A stretch of 64,000 nt of DNA from Cyrtodaria siliqua (taxonomy: Eukaryota; Mollusca; Bivalvia; Adapedonta; Hiatellidae), in NCBI GenBank assembly GCA_037043455.1, contig JAWPHD010005105.1:62001-126000 (forward strand), given 5' to 3'. Of this stretch, positions 1 through 11,394 are shown one piece after another. Both the position numbers and the translations under genes were made by a program. Numbering within the stretch: the first letter of the stretch is position 1; every line of letters starts with the position of its first letter. The notes beneath the pieces were generated by a model that was not told the origin of the DNA, did not search any database, and was given only the letters and a program-made list of their open reading frames with translations.

Positions 1-1166
1 ATGGGTTATATTAGGCATTAATAATAACAAAAAGTGAATAGTAGACATATTTATCTTTGTCAAGAAGGTAATTTTGTGATGTTGATTATAACAAAAAGCC
101 GTAAAAAGAGGCTGTAAAAACTGACTAATTTGAGATGTTGGCTGAAATTTGAACTTTTCAAATGTAACGCGCTTACGATCGATTTACCTGTATCGATAAA
201 ATAGTAAAAGGCGGCGTTCTAGCGCCACAACATCAATCGATAAACTAGAGCGTTGAACCCATTCTCCTCCCTGTATACTTACTCCCACAGAAACTGGTCA
301 CTTTTAATTTTTGCCTTCTATTATTATAAGTGTCTATAAAGGACATGAATGGGAAATTTTGGAAAATGCTGGTGTTCTTTTTCAGAGGTCAAGCAGACGT
401 TCAAAACAATCTCAATTACATGCACACTTTATACTAACATGTGCAGAAATGAAATTCCTATCCAACAATACCTTTCTTCCTACGATCCCTTGTAAATTCG
501 CTGAGATATCTGAGTTCATAGTAACTAAAGTGCAATTTGATACTGCTCGTCGTTTGTTTATGTCCTCCAATGTTAACAAATGAATTTTACCGAACATCAG
601 GTGTCCGTTAATTCCGTTAAGTTCGGCGCAGTATTCCAGCTTCAAATCACAATAAATTCACTAACGTAAAGCGCCGATACGTAAATAAATCCATATTTTA
701 TCAGTGTGCATAGTCCGTATCACGAGAAAGTCACATAACAACGATTATTTCGCCACTTGTTATCGGCACTAGCAAACTTTACAAATGAAACCGCCATTTT
801 CAAATGAATTACGGGGCCGAAAGACGTCATAATGCGAACCTAACATCTATGGTAAAAAATAAAACCTTTTTAAAATTATTCTTGAATATATTTTAAATAC
901 GCTTGTGCTTATCCATAACACTATTATTATTATTAGTATTTTCTAATATAGTCAAGAATAATATTAAAAAGTAAAAATACCGATTCGAGACAAATCTTCG
1001 TTACGGATGATCATCTCGTGCACCTGCTGATGACGTCGATTACTAGGCTTGAACGTGTTGTTTACACATGTGCGCCTCGTTTGATTATGTAAATTATGAA
1101 GTGGGTATGTAATTTTCACGCGTCGATGTGATTGGTCAACCCGTTATGACGTCATTTTCCGGAAAA
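1..1166. other. Intergenic DNA, no gene recognised
   Basis: AT-rich sequence without a convincing reading frame. A 90-codon frame at 311-583 has no recognisable domain. TGACGTC-type motifs recur near 826, 1031 and 1145; the last is a perfect TGACGTCA palindrome of the kind bound by CREB/ATF bZIP factors. They could mark a promoter-like stretch, but no linked transcript is visible and chance is not excluded. Confidence 0.5.
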
Positions 1167-1339
1167 TCAATCGCGCACCAGTTTGTTTTGTTTGTAGATA
1201 AACTTCATACCTTTAAAACTCACATATATTAACGGTTGTTGAGCAAAAGGAATATGGCCTTGAAATGGACCATTAACACCAGAGTTATGAACCTTGTTTT
1301 TCTGAAATATACTATCTTTTGGCCTCAATAAGACGAAAG

Positions 1340-1975
1340 GGTCTTTATTTGGTTGGATTTCAGTGAAACCACGCCTATTTGTACATATCGTCACCGTGTT
1401 CCGGTTAAATAATTGTGGCGGAGTTATGGCCCTTTAAAAGTTTTAATACACAACCTTTGTCCTGACTAGTTCTCCTGAACCCTTAGCCGGATCTAAACGA
1501 AACATTTTAGTGATGATCAGTTCAATGTCTAGTTGTGCAATTCATCGCCGTGTTCTGGTTGACTAATTTTTGGCAAAGTTATGTCCCTTTAAATGTTTTA
1601 ATACACAAACTATGTCTGGACTAGTTCTCCTGAACCCCTCAACGAAACTTTGCAGGACTGATCAGCACCAAGCCTAGTTGTGCATATCATCGTCGCGTTC
1701 CGGTTTACGGATGTTTGGAAGAGTTATGGCCCTTTAAATATTTTAATACACAAACATTATCTGGACTAGTTCTCCCGAAGCCTTCTCCATATTTCAACGA
1801 AACTTTGCAGGGATGATCAGCACCAAGCCTAGTTGTGCATATCATCGTCGCGTCCCGGTTTACATATTTTCGGCGGAGTTATGGCCCTTTAAATGTGTTA
1901 ATACACAAACTTTATCTGGACTAGTTCTCCTGAACCCCTCGGCAGATTTCAACGAAACTTTGGAGTCGTTAAGGA
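1340..1975. repeat. Tandem repeat, about four ~150 bp units
   Basis: The phrase GAGTTATGGCCCTTTAAA and its variants recur near 1418, 1572, 1718 and 1872, spaced 146-154 bp. Each is followed by an ACACAAAC block, then CTGGACTAGTTCTCCTGAA, a CAACGAAACTTTGCAG block and a TAGTTGTGCATATCATCG block in fixed order. Units differ by substitutions and short indels, so the array is old. The units contain stops in the frames examined, so this is non-coding satellite-like DNA. 27030-27316 has a similar flavour, but I did not align the two. Confidence 0.85.
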
Positions 1976-2814
1976 TGTAATAAATGTTAAAGTTGAATTC
2001 CTCTGACTCCACCAAAGAAAACAAAGAAAACAAAGACGCCATTTTGGGAGGGAGAAGGCTCTGATAACATAATGTTAAACCCGTTAGTAATATAGATAGT
2101 GAGGGTATAGAACAGAGTTTTTTAGTAGCAGATCTAGAACTAGCAACACGATATTAAACCAGTGTAAGACGTGTTCGTTTCCGAGTAATAAACGGTAAAA
2201 CGGTATTAAGCTAATGAAATGGGAAAACGTGCTGCTTATCGGCGAAATGATTGAAAACCTGAGCTATACCCTCATTGTTCATATTATTCATATCATTAGG
2301 GGCGCCGCTGAATCATTTCAAGTGCCTGGACCGCATAACTCAAACATAAATAATTGGGGTTGGAGGCAACGTAGTTCCCATTTTGCAAGCACGTGCAGAT
2401 GCGCGGATTTTATAGTACTCTTTTAAAAAACACTAGTTTAAAGCTTACATTAGATGGCAGAGAAAACAAATCAAATCAGAAGTAAGTTATTATGTCGGAG
2501 ATTCATCAAACAATCGTGTTGACAGGTTTTATTGAGATGTCATAGTCGGAAATCGCGGTACAAATGAGAAGATCGAAAAAATCCAAGTTTTTGTTTTCTT
2601 CGAAATTGCCAATGTTTCAAAACGGGTACAAAAATTGTATATTCTTAAATAATGTTGAAATTGTCGGGATCGAAAGAAATATAAAAAGATAGGACAGGGA
2701 AAGTAACATTCAAGGAGGACAGTCAACCACAAACACAGAAACAAACACGCAAACAGACAAACAAGAAGGCAAAAGTAATAATAAATGCAAACGACATCAC
2801 AAACACAAAAGGGT
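1976..2814. other. Intergenic DNA before gypsy element A
   Basis: No gene recognised. 2695-2800 is rich in ACAAAC-like short repeats. A 70-codon frame at 2214-2426 shows no known motif. The stretch ends at the inferred left edge of the 5' LTR. Confidence 0.5.
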
Positions 2815-5123
2815 TGACAATAGGGCTACCGCCTTGGAACGGTCAGTGGCAAAGTAGGCCACTACGGGGTTTAAACCAGATCATTTCCTGTTCTACCCTT
2901 TCTGAAAATGTCTTATTTTTTCGTGAATATACATTTTTCGTGCCCGTTTTGAAAGTTGGTACCTGCATTTCACTCTTTCAGAGGCTATTCAAAATGGCGG
3001 CGACACAGAAAAACACCCAGCCTAGGGCCAGTCAGTCGCACGCCATAAACCCCACTTCTGTCACACACTGTCACTATAACTAAATTGTAAATTGAATTGA
3101 ACTGTTGTATTTCCATTTCCACAGTCCAAACGATGTGCTAAAATAGCTCACATTATTATTTGTGTATTCAAAGGTCAAATTATGCTGATGCATACACACA
3201 TAGACAGATTGATGGATTATTTGTACCAACCTCCGCGCAGTGATATTGTAGCCAATAATCCCTGCCACCACACTAATCACGTGACGATAGCTGAGGCCAT
3301 GTGATTACAGAAAACGGCGATACTTTAGGTAATGCTTGGTACAGCAAACTCTTGCCGTAACCAACAGGCAATTGACAATAACATCGATCATCACCTTCGA
3401 GAAGATGTTGAAAACATTCAACCTGTTTTGGATTGGTTGTAATCTCTTTATTAAATGTACGTACAGTTTCTGTAATGTTCTCAACGGAATACATGTTTGT
3501 TTACAAGTACTGTAACTTAGTAACCGATGTGCATATTCGCTAAAATTGATTTTTTTTTATATAAATAAATTATGTTTGTAACCAGATACCGTTTTTCACA
3601 CTTTTTCCTATATGTCCTATATCATGGACAAAGCTGATTACAATATTGGCCTAAACAATATTTAACCAAAAAACTTAACTTAGCTGTATTTCAGCTATAA
3701 ATGTGTGTGGTGGCAGTGATTTCTGTAACAGAAAGGGGAAGTAACCACTACGGGGAGTTTGTATTTGTACAGGAGTGGAATTAAATCGTTAGACCTTTAT
3801 CGAAACAGTGATCGTATATAATTCCAAGTTTTACATGATTGACTTGAGCGAGTGCGTAGTTTACAAACTACAAATAAATAGATCTATCATCTATGTCAGA
3901 GAATTAAAATTGAAAGTGAAACACACCAGGCAAATGTGTCATGGCATGGATTGTCTGTAGCCTGTTTAGGGATTTGTGTAAGTAAATACACTTTTAATTA
4001 CTGTAGGACAAGTGTTTAACGTTGAAACATATGAAATAATGGTGGTTCATATATATTTACTTAATTCTGATCATTTTAGAAAACATGAATGTTGAATGAT
4101 TGATGAAAATGTAAGCCTTGAAAATACTACTTGTTCATGAATGCCACCTGTGTCTGTGACTTACATTTTGGACAGTATCCAGAAAGCACCACATTCAATT
4201 CCAGTTGTGTTTTAAGTAAAATATTATGGAATATCATTAAGAAAGTTGAACATAGTTATTAATTTAAAAATAAATGGAACAATATGTTATTGTTTCAAGT
4301 CTTCTTAGGAGCAGTGTCAGTGTGCAGTGTGTTACCACAGCCTGTTTTCACCAAGTCATTTCCCAGTCTCCCTGTAATCTGTATAACTACATAAAGAGCC
4401 TTGTGTAAGCCAGTGTGTAGGTAACATATGCTTTATTTCCAGTATTTAAGTGTTAGCTATACACATATACTATTATTACTTCTAATAAGTTTATCCACAG
4501 GTTTTGGACATTATTAATATCCAATTAGTTGATGTCCCTTTAAGATCGTTCGTTTGTAAATGTTACAGTCTCGACCAATGTACGTTTGTGTTGTACCTTG
4601 TTCTGTACTGTGAATGTCCTGTGACGTCATGTAAATATAGTGAGTACGTAGGCACGGGTATTAGACCAGTAAAACTAGTTATGATAGTATTAGGGTGTGA
4701 CAGTTTGAGGTTTGAGATGTATTCACTGCACGTGTAACATTTTACCCATAATCCCACATAACAACCTCTAAACCCGCCTTATTCCGCCCAGCGATTAGAC
4801 ATTCTCCTACATGCGGAATCCGAGAGAAGTCGGGTGACTGAACTCAGTATACTAATAAGATATATATTAGAATTGTTCTACCTCTGAACATATGTCTATG
4901 ATATTCTATCAAGCCGTTGTCAAGTGCTGGTAAGCATAGTTTTATCATAAATGAATATTGTTAAATTATTGAATTGTCGGAAATTGTATTACATATATTC
5001 CGGTATTAGATATTCGTTTCATTGTTTCAGGTTTCAATAGATCATTTAACTCTATTGCGTCAGGTAATAAAAGAACAGAAAACTAGAATGGCTTCAATTG
5101 ATAAATCGAACCAATAGTTTACA
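2815..5123 (+). repeat. 5' LTR of gypsy A (~2.3 kb)
   Basis: Near-identical to 12046-14346. Clear similarity runs from TAAACCAGATCATTTCC at 2872 to CCAATAGT at 5118. A TGACA start at 2815 and an ACA end at 5123 would give canonical TG...CA termini, followed one base later by a TGG-starting primer-binding site. The copies differ by scattered substitutions and an insertion of about 40 bp in the right copy near 14160-14205, so the insertion is not recent. At ~2.3 kb the LTR is far longer than the usual few hundred bases for gypsy, and it contains an antisense helicase fragment. Confidence 0.9.
3324..3494 (-). pseudogene. RecQ-helicase first-exon-like fragment inside the 5' LTR
   Basis: On the minus strand an ATG at 3494 opens 57 codons ending at a possible splice donor (AAA|GTATCG, 3326-3321). 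The peptide contains KQVECFQHLLEG followed by LPVGYGKSLLYQALP, which matches motif I (Walker A) of RecQ-type SF2 helicases, where xPTGxGKSLxxQ is typical; here Thr is replaced by Val. Upstream residues resemble the Q-containing motif 0 region. The frame continues 16 codons past the donor without resemblance. The other helicase motifs are absent, so this is one exon or fragment, not an enzyme. It may be a captured host exon or a leftover of a helicase gene promoter absorbed into the LTR. Confidence 0.65.
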
Positions 5124-5124
5124 A

Positions 5125-5142
5125 TGGCGACCACGACGAGAC
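5125..5142 (+). other. Primer-binding site of gypsy A (candidate)
   Basis: TGGCGACCACGACGAGAC lies one base after the inferred LTR end. Primer-binding sites start with TGG, complementary to the tRNA 3' CCA, and sit immediately inside the 5' LTR. The primer tRNA cannot be named from the sequence alone. Confidence 0.6.
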
Positions 5143-7134
5143 GTGACGATTAGACGATAAGATCAAAACAAGCCAGCGCGGACAACGAAGCGGCTATCAG
5201 CAGGAAAGCTAACTCCCCGAAGTCGGCAGGACTTTGATCCCCAAGACTCGTCGGAGAAAACTACACCGAAGACGTCCGGTAATTCCTGAAAAAGAAGGTC
5301 GCTTCGGCAAAGTCGGACACGTAGATAAAGAGAGAATCAAGGCGGAATTGATCGATGCAGACCCCATTCCCCCTCTAAGATGTCCCCCTAACCCCATAAA
5401 CTAAGCGATCCCAGCAAAGATGTTGTGCACCTCGCGAATTAACATTTAGGCCGGCTCAACGGAGAAATTCTGACATTTTGGCGCGGAAAAAAATGAACAC
5501 CAGCGGAGGAATCTAACAAAGGACAGAACTATTTTTCGTGAACAAAATGTGTTGTGTAAAGTTTATTTATGTGTTATTTTAATAAGGATACTTTTGGAGG
5601 ACCAAACTGTGAGTCATATTATAAATACCATTCTTTAACGATAGAGCATTATATGTTGTGAATCGTGTATTTTCAGACAAGTCATCTCGCGCACTCACGT
5701 CTCTTCAAAAGGTTAGATCTATATTTTCTTTGAAAGTCAACATTTCAGTAAGATATCATTTGCGTTATTAACATTTAGTTGTGTAAAGCCAACCATAGCC
5801 AAAGAAAATAGTCGTTTTGTAGGGTCTGTAAAAAAGGCGAAAAAACAAAAGCTCTACCCTAGTACAGATTTCACGAGAGTGAATTATCTTTTAACACATG
5901 GTTATTTGGGTCAATACACATTGAGGCATAATATTTTGCAGCGTGAAAAGAATTTCTCACGGTAGTGAAATTTGCAGAAAATACGCAGGGTTACCTAATT
6001 GTAAGTTGTTATCGATTGTTTTCGATTATAATTTAGTGTTTGAAAGTAATAGTAGTTACAATTAAAGAAAATATGTTTCGGTAAACGAGTTGTTGACGTT
6101 CAAACGCAATTGTCATATATTTTCGCGGTTTGTTTACAATCGTGAACATTTCGAGATAGTTAGTTTAAGCGATAATTAAGCGAGTGTTGGTCCTTCAAAG
6201 TTGTTGATTATGTATATGATATGTTGTGATGACTGTATAAAGCAAGATTTTGGTGATATTTTCACTTGAACAGTAGAAATCTGTCGAACAAAAAGTGACA
6301 TTGAATATTCTGACTTCTCTGGTCCGATTAATCAAACCCCTCACAGCATCACTCTTTCGCTTACCTACCCGTTCACAAATTGTCACCTGCACTTGCACCA
6401 CCAGGGAGAATCGGTCGCGGAAAGGTAAGAAAGAAAAGCTATTGTTATAAAATTAATTTAGGTATTCTGTGTTTTTTGTGTAGTTTTATGTGTGTTAAAA
6501 GTGTGTAGTTTTCTGAGTAGGTTTGTGTGTTGTCATATTAGAATTAATAATATATAAGTGTGTAATTGTTTATGCATGTTTAAGATTTAGATAATAATTG
6601 CCTGATAACGATTAATGATTTTCAGATATTTGGAAGAATACGGTATAGATACAGTAATTGTGATAATTAAGGCCACTTGAGAACAGATTTGTGGTTACAT
6701 TGCTGAATAGATTATTGATAACATTGATTGAATTTCAGCACAGACATTCAACCCAGGATGGTATTGATTGATTTTCAATCGTGATATGTGTCCATATTAG
6801 ACTGTAATACTTAAACGGCTAATATCCCCCATAATAGTGTATTACGTAGGACGGCGAGTCGGTGGACTTGATTAAAGTTAGTTTTCAAACTCACAATAGT
6901 GTAGTGAGAACACAGTGGCTGGCTATATTGGCATTAAGTAGAGATCAGGTTGAATTGTTTCACTGATTAAGTCATCATATAGAGTATATTGAGTATTGCG
7001 AGTATATTAGTCAATATTTTGATTGTTTCGTAGGATAAATAGGTAGGATTGGGATAGTAGAAAAGAACGAGCCTTATAGCATATATATATAGCCATATAT
7101 AGTCCATACCATACCTTCAGCCTTGATTAATATC
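5143..7134 (+). other. Long untranslated leader of gypsy A
   Basis: About 2 kb between the primer-binding site and the gag start codon without a recognisable coding region. 5150-5470 is more GC-rich than its surroundings. The rest is AT-rich. Long leaders occur in some gypsy elements and may hold packaging or promoter signals; none can be identified here. Confidence 0.6.
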
Positions 7135-8359
7135 ATGGATCTTAAAGCAGAAACGGAAATGGAAGCATCTGGTGCCGATGGACATCAGACTATGTCTGAA
7201 GAAGACATGATTAAGTATTTGAGTTCCAAATAGGACATAACGCCCAAGCATACCGTCTCTCCCGTAAAAGAGGACGAGACTAAATTGAAAGGATTAGGAG
7301 CTACTCCCAAGCAACCGGAATTGAAATTCCAATGTCCAATATCCAGCTCAACTCCCAATACACCAAAGACAAACCCCCTCCCGATACCCCCTCCAGTTCC
7401 TCCGTCCCCGCAGAGCTACCAACCTATTAGCGTTTCTAAGAGTTATCGGTCATACCAGCCATATCAGCTACCAAACCCAAAGATACCCCTGTTTTTAGGA
7501 GACGAGCCAACAGCCAAGAATGAGATCACATATAGGGAATGGCGATATGAGATCAGATGCCTAATGCAGGACACTGACTATAGCCAGAACCAGATAGTAC
7601 AGGCCATTTGGAGATCATTTAGAGGTACGGCCAGGAAGATTGTCATTCCACTTGGAGAATCGGCATCGATAGATGATCTTCAGTAAGTTAGATGCTAACT
7701 TTGCAGAAGTCTCCAAGAAAGGAATCACTATGAAATAATTCTTCAATGCAACACAGAGGCAAGATGAGAGCGTAACTGCATATGGATGTCGTCTAGAATC
7801 CATATTGGAGATATCTTTTGAAGGCGGTCATCTCCCAAGGAATTCAAAGAACGAGTTAATGTGTGAAAGGTTGTGGTCAGGATTGAAGTCCACTGTTCTG
7901 AAGAGACACACCAGACATAAACTAGACAAGATAACAGATTATGACATATTACTCAAGGAAATCAGACAGGTCGAGAAAGAGGTCAAACTAGAAGATGCTG
8001 CTCACCAACAACCGACAAGAAAACCTCTGTGCAATCCAGTGCAAGTCGGTCAGCATCTACCACAACAAGATCTCGCAGACATAGAAAAGAAGATGGAATC
8101 TAAACTTCAGTCATTGAGAAACGACATAGACTCTAAGTTCGATCTCATGATGCAAAAGTTGGATACAACAACCCTTCAGCGACAAGAACAGCAATACCGA
8201 CAGCAGCCCCAGCAACAACAGCAGTTTTATAGTGAGCGAGGTAGAGGGAGTTTCGACGACTACCGGAGGCGCGGTAGAGGAAGACACTTCCAACGAGGTG
8301 GTCAGCAAAGAGGACAACCCCCACAAAAGCGGCAACGAAGCGTCGGGGCGTGGGCGTAG
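7135..8359 (+). pseudogene. gag: gag of gypsy A (PNMA-like capsid), broken
   Basis: Starts MDLKAETEMEASG; an in-frame TAG at 7231-7233 interrupts codon 33 and the same frame continues. A proline-rich linker (about 7320-7480) precedes a capsid-like domain with IPLFLGDEPTAKNEITYREW and later WRSFRGTARKI, the pattern of gypsy/PNMA-type capsids. One extra base at about 7684 shifts the frame, and a TAA at 7736-7738 follows. The second half (from about 7739) has ERLWSGLK, then RHTRHKLDKITDYDILLKEI, a coiled coil (about 8080-8170), a Gln-rich run and an Arg/Gly-rich tail. No CCHC zinc knuckle is visible; the basic RGG tail probably takes the nucleic-acid-binding role. Confidence 0.88.
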
Positions 8360-8965
8360 GCAGAGCTAATAGGCCCACCCAAACTTCTAACCACTTCTGT
8401 GGACGGCCAACCAGAAGTGGATGCTGTTGACCAACTTAACGGCCAAAATGACCCCTCTCTGAGAGAAAGACTTGTTGGTTCTTCTAATATTTCTAATATC
8501 ATCTTTCACGATACTCTCACTAAAGCTTTGACTGATAGTGGTAGCATGATCACGACGGCTTCAAAATAATTTTATCAGTCCTTGCACAATAGACCCCCGC
8601 TTCTCAGTATTGACAAACTTGGGATACAAGTATCTATTGCAGATGGGTCCCAATTAAAGGTTCTAGGCTATATAGAAACTTCTATTTCAGTACCATGTTT
8701 ATCCGGAGTAGACATCCCCATACCTGTATTAATTATCCCAGATTCCAGTAGTACGGTAAACTACCCAGTGATTGTAGGTACAAATGTCATAAGACGTTGT
8801 AAGACAGCCGCTCAACAAAGGGAACCTGCAATAAACACTCCTGAATCATGGCAAACGGCGTTTGATGCTCTGTACAACCCTTGTACTGTTAGATCAACCA
8901 ATACTCACAATATTGAGGTTAAACCATACGAATCCATTACTGTTCATGGAATCGCACGAGGTTAA
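8360..8965 (+). pseudogene. Aspartic protease region of gypsy A, broken
   Basis: The retroviral-type active site reads TDSGSM at 8531-8548 (D-S-G instead of the commoner D-T-G). A TAA at 8567-8569 follows shortly and the frame continues to 8965. Downstream hydrophobic strands (VPCLSGVDIPIPVLIIP) and PVIVGTNVIRR match the C-terminal half of pepsin-like retrotransposon proteases, where a hydrophobic stretch plus IxGxNVI forms the flap-side core. The enzyme would cut Gag-Pol during particle maturation. The region is connected in order to gag and RT, but it is not translatable as one chain. Confidence 0.8.
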
Positions 8966-9099
8966 AGCCATGATAATGTAAGTGGAGTGACCGAGAGTCT
9001 TAGCACTAAGACTGGATACTTAGTACGACCGCATGTAATTAAATTACCCCAACACGGCAACTCTGCCAAGTCCCAGTACATCTTTGTAATATTTCTGCA

Positions 9100-10262
9100 A
9101 AGACTCTGATTAAACCGAAGACTAACTTATGTTATATAAGTGAGGTCAAGGTCGTAGACAACCTGGCATCCCAGTTTGATAAACCATCAAATGAAAAGGC
9201 TTCAACGATTGAAGACCTTGGGATAAAGATAGAAGAAGATAACCTTTCCAGTAACCAACTTATCCGTTTAAGGGAGGTTTTGGGTAACTGGAAGCACGTA
9301 TTTTCAACAGGCATTAACGATTTGGGGTGCACGAGTAGCGTTAAACATAAAATTGTTCTTTCAGACAGTATTCCATTTAAACAGCCTTATAGGAAAATCC
9401 CACCAGGGATGTATGAAGAAGTTAGACAACACGTAAAAGAGATGTTGTCCTGCGGCGCCATAAGAGAGTCGGACAGCCCTTATTCGTCTAACGTAGTGCT
9501 AGTGAGGAAGAAAGATGTGAGTCTCAGATTCTGCCTCGATTTCCGACTTCTGAACGCAAAGACGAGGAAAGACGCGTATCAACTCCCGCGTTTTGACGAC
9601 ACAGTGGATATTTTGACTGGTGCACATTATTTCTCAAAGCTAGATATGCGCTCGGGATATTGGCAGGTGGAGATGGAAGAGCGAGACAAAGAGAAAACGG
9701 CTTTCTCAGTGGGCAACTTAGGGTTTTATGAGTGCAATCGAATGCCATTCGGTTTGTGCAACAGCGGAGCAACATTTCAACGGTTGATGGAAAAGTGCAT
9801 GGGTGAGCTTCATCTTCGAGAATGTCTAGTGTTTATCGACGAATTTTAATCTTCTCGAGAACTTTTGACGAACACCTCTAACGTCTCGAAGCGGTTTTTC
9901 ATAGATTAGAATTTTACGGGTTAAAGCTCAAACCTTCGAAATGCGAGCTGTTCAAGACATCCGTTTCATTTGTAGGACACATAACTTCTGAGGAAGGCAT
10001 TGCAACGGACCCTGAAAAGACTTCCGCAATTTCCACTTGGCCAATTCCCAACAATATCTCGGAACTCCGTACATTTTTAGGAACAGCAGGTTTCTATCGA
10101 CGATACATTCAGGATTATGCCAAGGTAGCGCAACCACTTAACCAACTGTTAGAAGGCCATTGCACGCATAAGCAGTCGAAGAGCAAGAAGAAAGCTAAGA
10201 AACCAGCAGAATGGACGTGGGGTGATGTTCAACAAGCGGCATTCGAAACTCTCAAAGAGAAG
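9100..10262 (+). pseudogene. pol: Reverse transcriptase of gypsy A, frameshifted at the active site
   Basis: One open segment runs to 9849 and has the gypsy RT signature: the ...PYRKIPPGMYEEVR block, SPYSSNVVLVRKKD, RFCLDFRLLNAKT (motif A region), FSKLDMRSGYWQVEM and RMPFGLCNSGATFQRLM. The catalytic Y/F-x-D-D box reads FID at 9834-9842, and a one-base deletion inside the second Asp codon shifts the frame to a stop at 9847. Coding resumes in another frame, with a further TAA at 9879-9881, through the thumb (KLKPSKCELFKT, FVGHITSEEG, LRTFLGTAGFYRRYI). The lesion sits in the catalytic triad, so polymerase activity is lost. Confidence 0.92.
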
Positions 10263-10808
10263 ATGACGGAACCACCGGTAATGGCATTTGCAGACTTCTC
10301 CAAACCAGTCATCGTTCATACAGATGCATGCGGCTATGGTCTAGGCGCCATTCTGCTTCAGAAACAGGAGGGAAAAGATCGCGTCATTGCTTATGCGAGT
10401 AGGGGACTCCGGCCTAGTGAGCGTAATTATCCAGCTCATAAGCTCGAGTTCCTTGCACTGAAATGGGCAGTGACCGATAAATTTCATGACTTCTTATATG
10501 CAAATTCCTTCACTGTATTCACGGACAACAACCCGCTTACTAACGTAACATCAACTGCCAAACTAGATGCCACAGGCCATAGATGGATAGCAGCTCTGTC
10601 CACATATGATTTTCAAATCCAGTACAAACCTGGAAAGACCAACTCAGATGCAGATGGACTCAGTCGCAGTCCAATCTTTGCGGATGTAGTCAAAGCTATA
10701 TGTTTTGCAGCAGCCATAGATATTCCACTGGTTGAAAGTCTGTCAAGTGACGCGGCTCCTCAATTTGCAAATGAGAATCTGTGCCATCTGACAACATTCG
10801 CCAGGTGA
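10263..10808 (+). pseudogene. pol: RNase H domain of gypsy A
   Basis: Continues in the frame of the RT thumb. It shows the gypsy RNase HI pattern: HTDACGYGLGAILLQ (first Asp), AYASRGLRPSERNY, HKLEFLALKWAV (Glu), VFTDNNPL (second Asp) and the connection segment HRWIAALSTYDFQI with YKPGKTNSDADGLSR. This domain removes RNA from the hybrid during reverse transcription. The domain is itself intact, but the polyprotein is broken upstream, and a frameshift near 10780-10806 separates it from integrase. Confidence 0.92.
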
Positions 10809-11375
10809 ATTGGATTGAAGAACAGAGTGCAGACGAAACAACCGCAAGGGTCATCAAACTCCTGAGAAGTAGTTCACGACCCAGAGAGGAGAAGAAAGAG
10901 AGTTTACAAGTGCAGACATTTCTACGAGAGTGGAACAAGCTCCACCTAATAGACGGAATTTTGCACAGAACTGCGAATCAAGATGGCTATGAAGTGCAAC
11001 AGATGGTAATCCCAGAAGCCTACAGAAACATTGCATTCCGAGGGATACACGAAGATATGGGCCATCCAGGAAAGGATAAAACCATCTGGTTGTTAAACAG
11101 AGATTCTTTTGGCCGAATATAGAAGAAAACATCAAGAAGAGAGTAGAAGGATGCAAACGATGTATATGCAGGAAAACGCCAGTGAGAGCAGCCGCAGGAC
11201 TCGTACCCATCGAATCAAATCGACCGATGCAGCTGGTCTGCATGGACTTTTTATCCTTAGAGACGTCTAAGGGTGGGTACGAGAGCGTGCTAGTCATCAC
11301 GGACCACTTTACAAGATATGCGAAGGCGATTCCCTGCAGAAATCAAACAGCACATACAACAGCAAAAGATCTGGG
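10781..11375 (+). pseudogene. pol: Integrase of gypsy A, core deleted
   Basis: The HHCC zinc domain is visible as IHEDMGHPGKDKT and, after a two-base frameshift near 11100, GCKRCICRK. The catalytic core begins with VCMDFLSLE (first Asp) and ITDHFTRYAKAIP, then TTAKDLG near 11370, after which the sequence jumps to the C-terminal tail. The second Asp, the Glu and the C-terminal domain are missing, an internal deletion probably of several hundred bases or more. Without the DDE triad it cannot integrate. Confidence 0.88.
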
Positions 11376-11394
11376 AAGGGGATTGAGACCCGCA

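Noticed and set aside
8145..8378. Minus-strand frames across gag
   Set aside because: Shadows of the Gln-rich and Arg-rich gag coding sequence.
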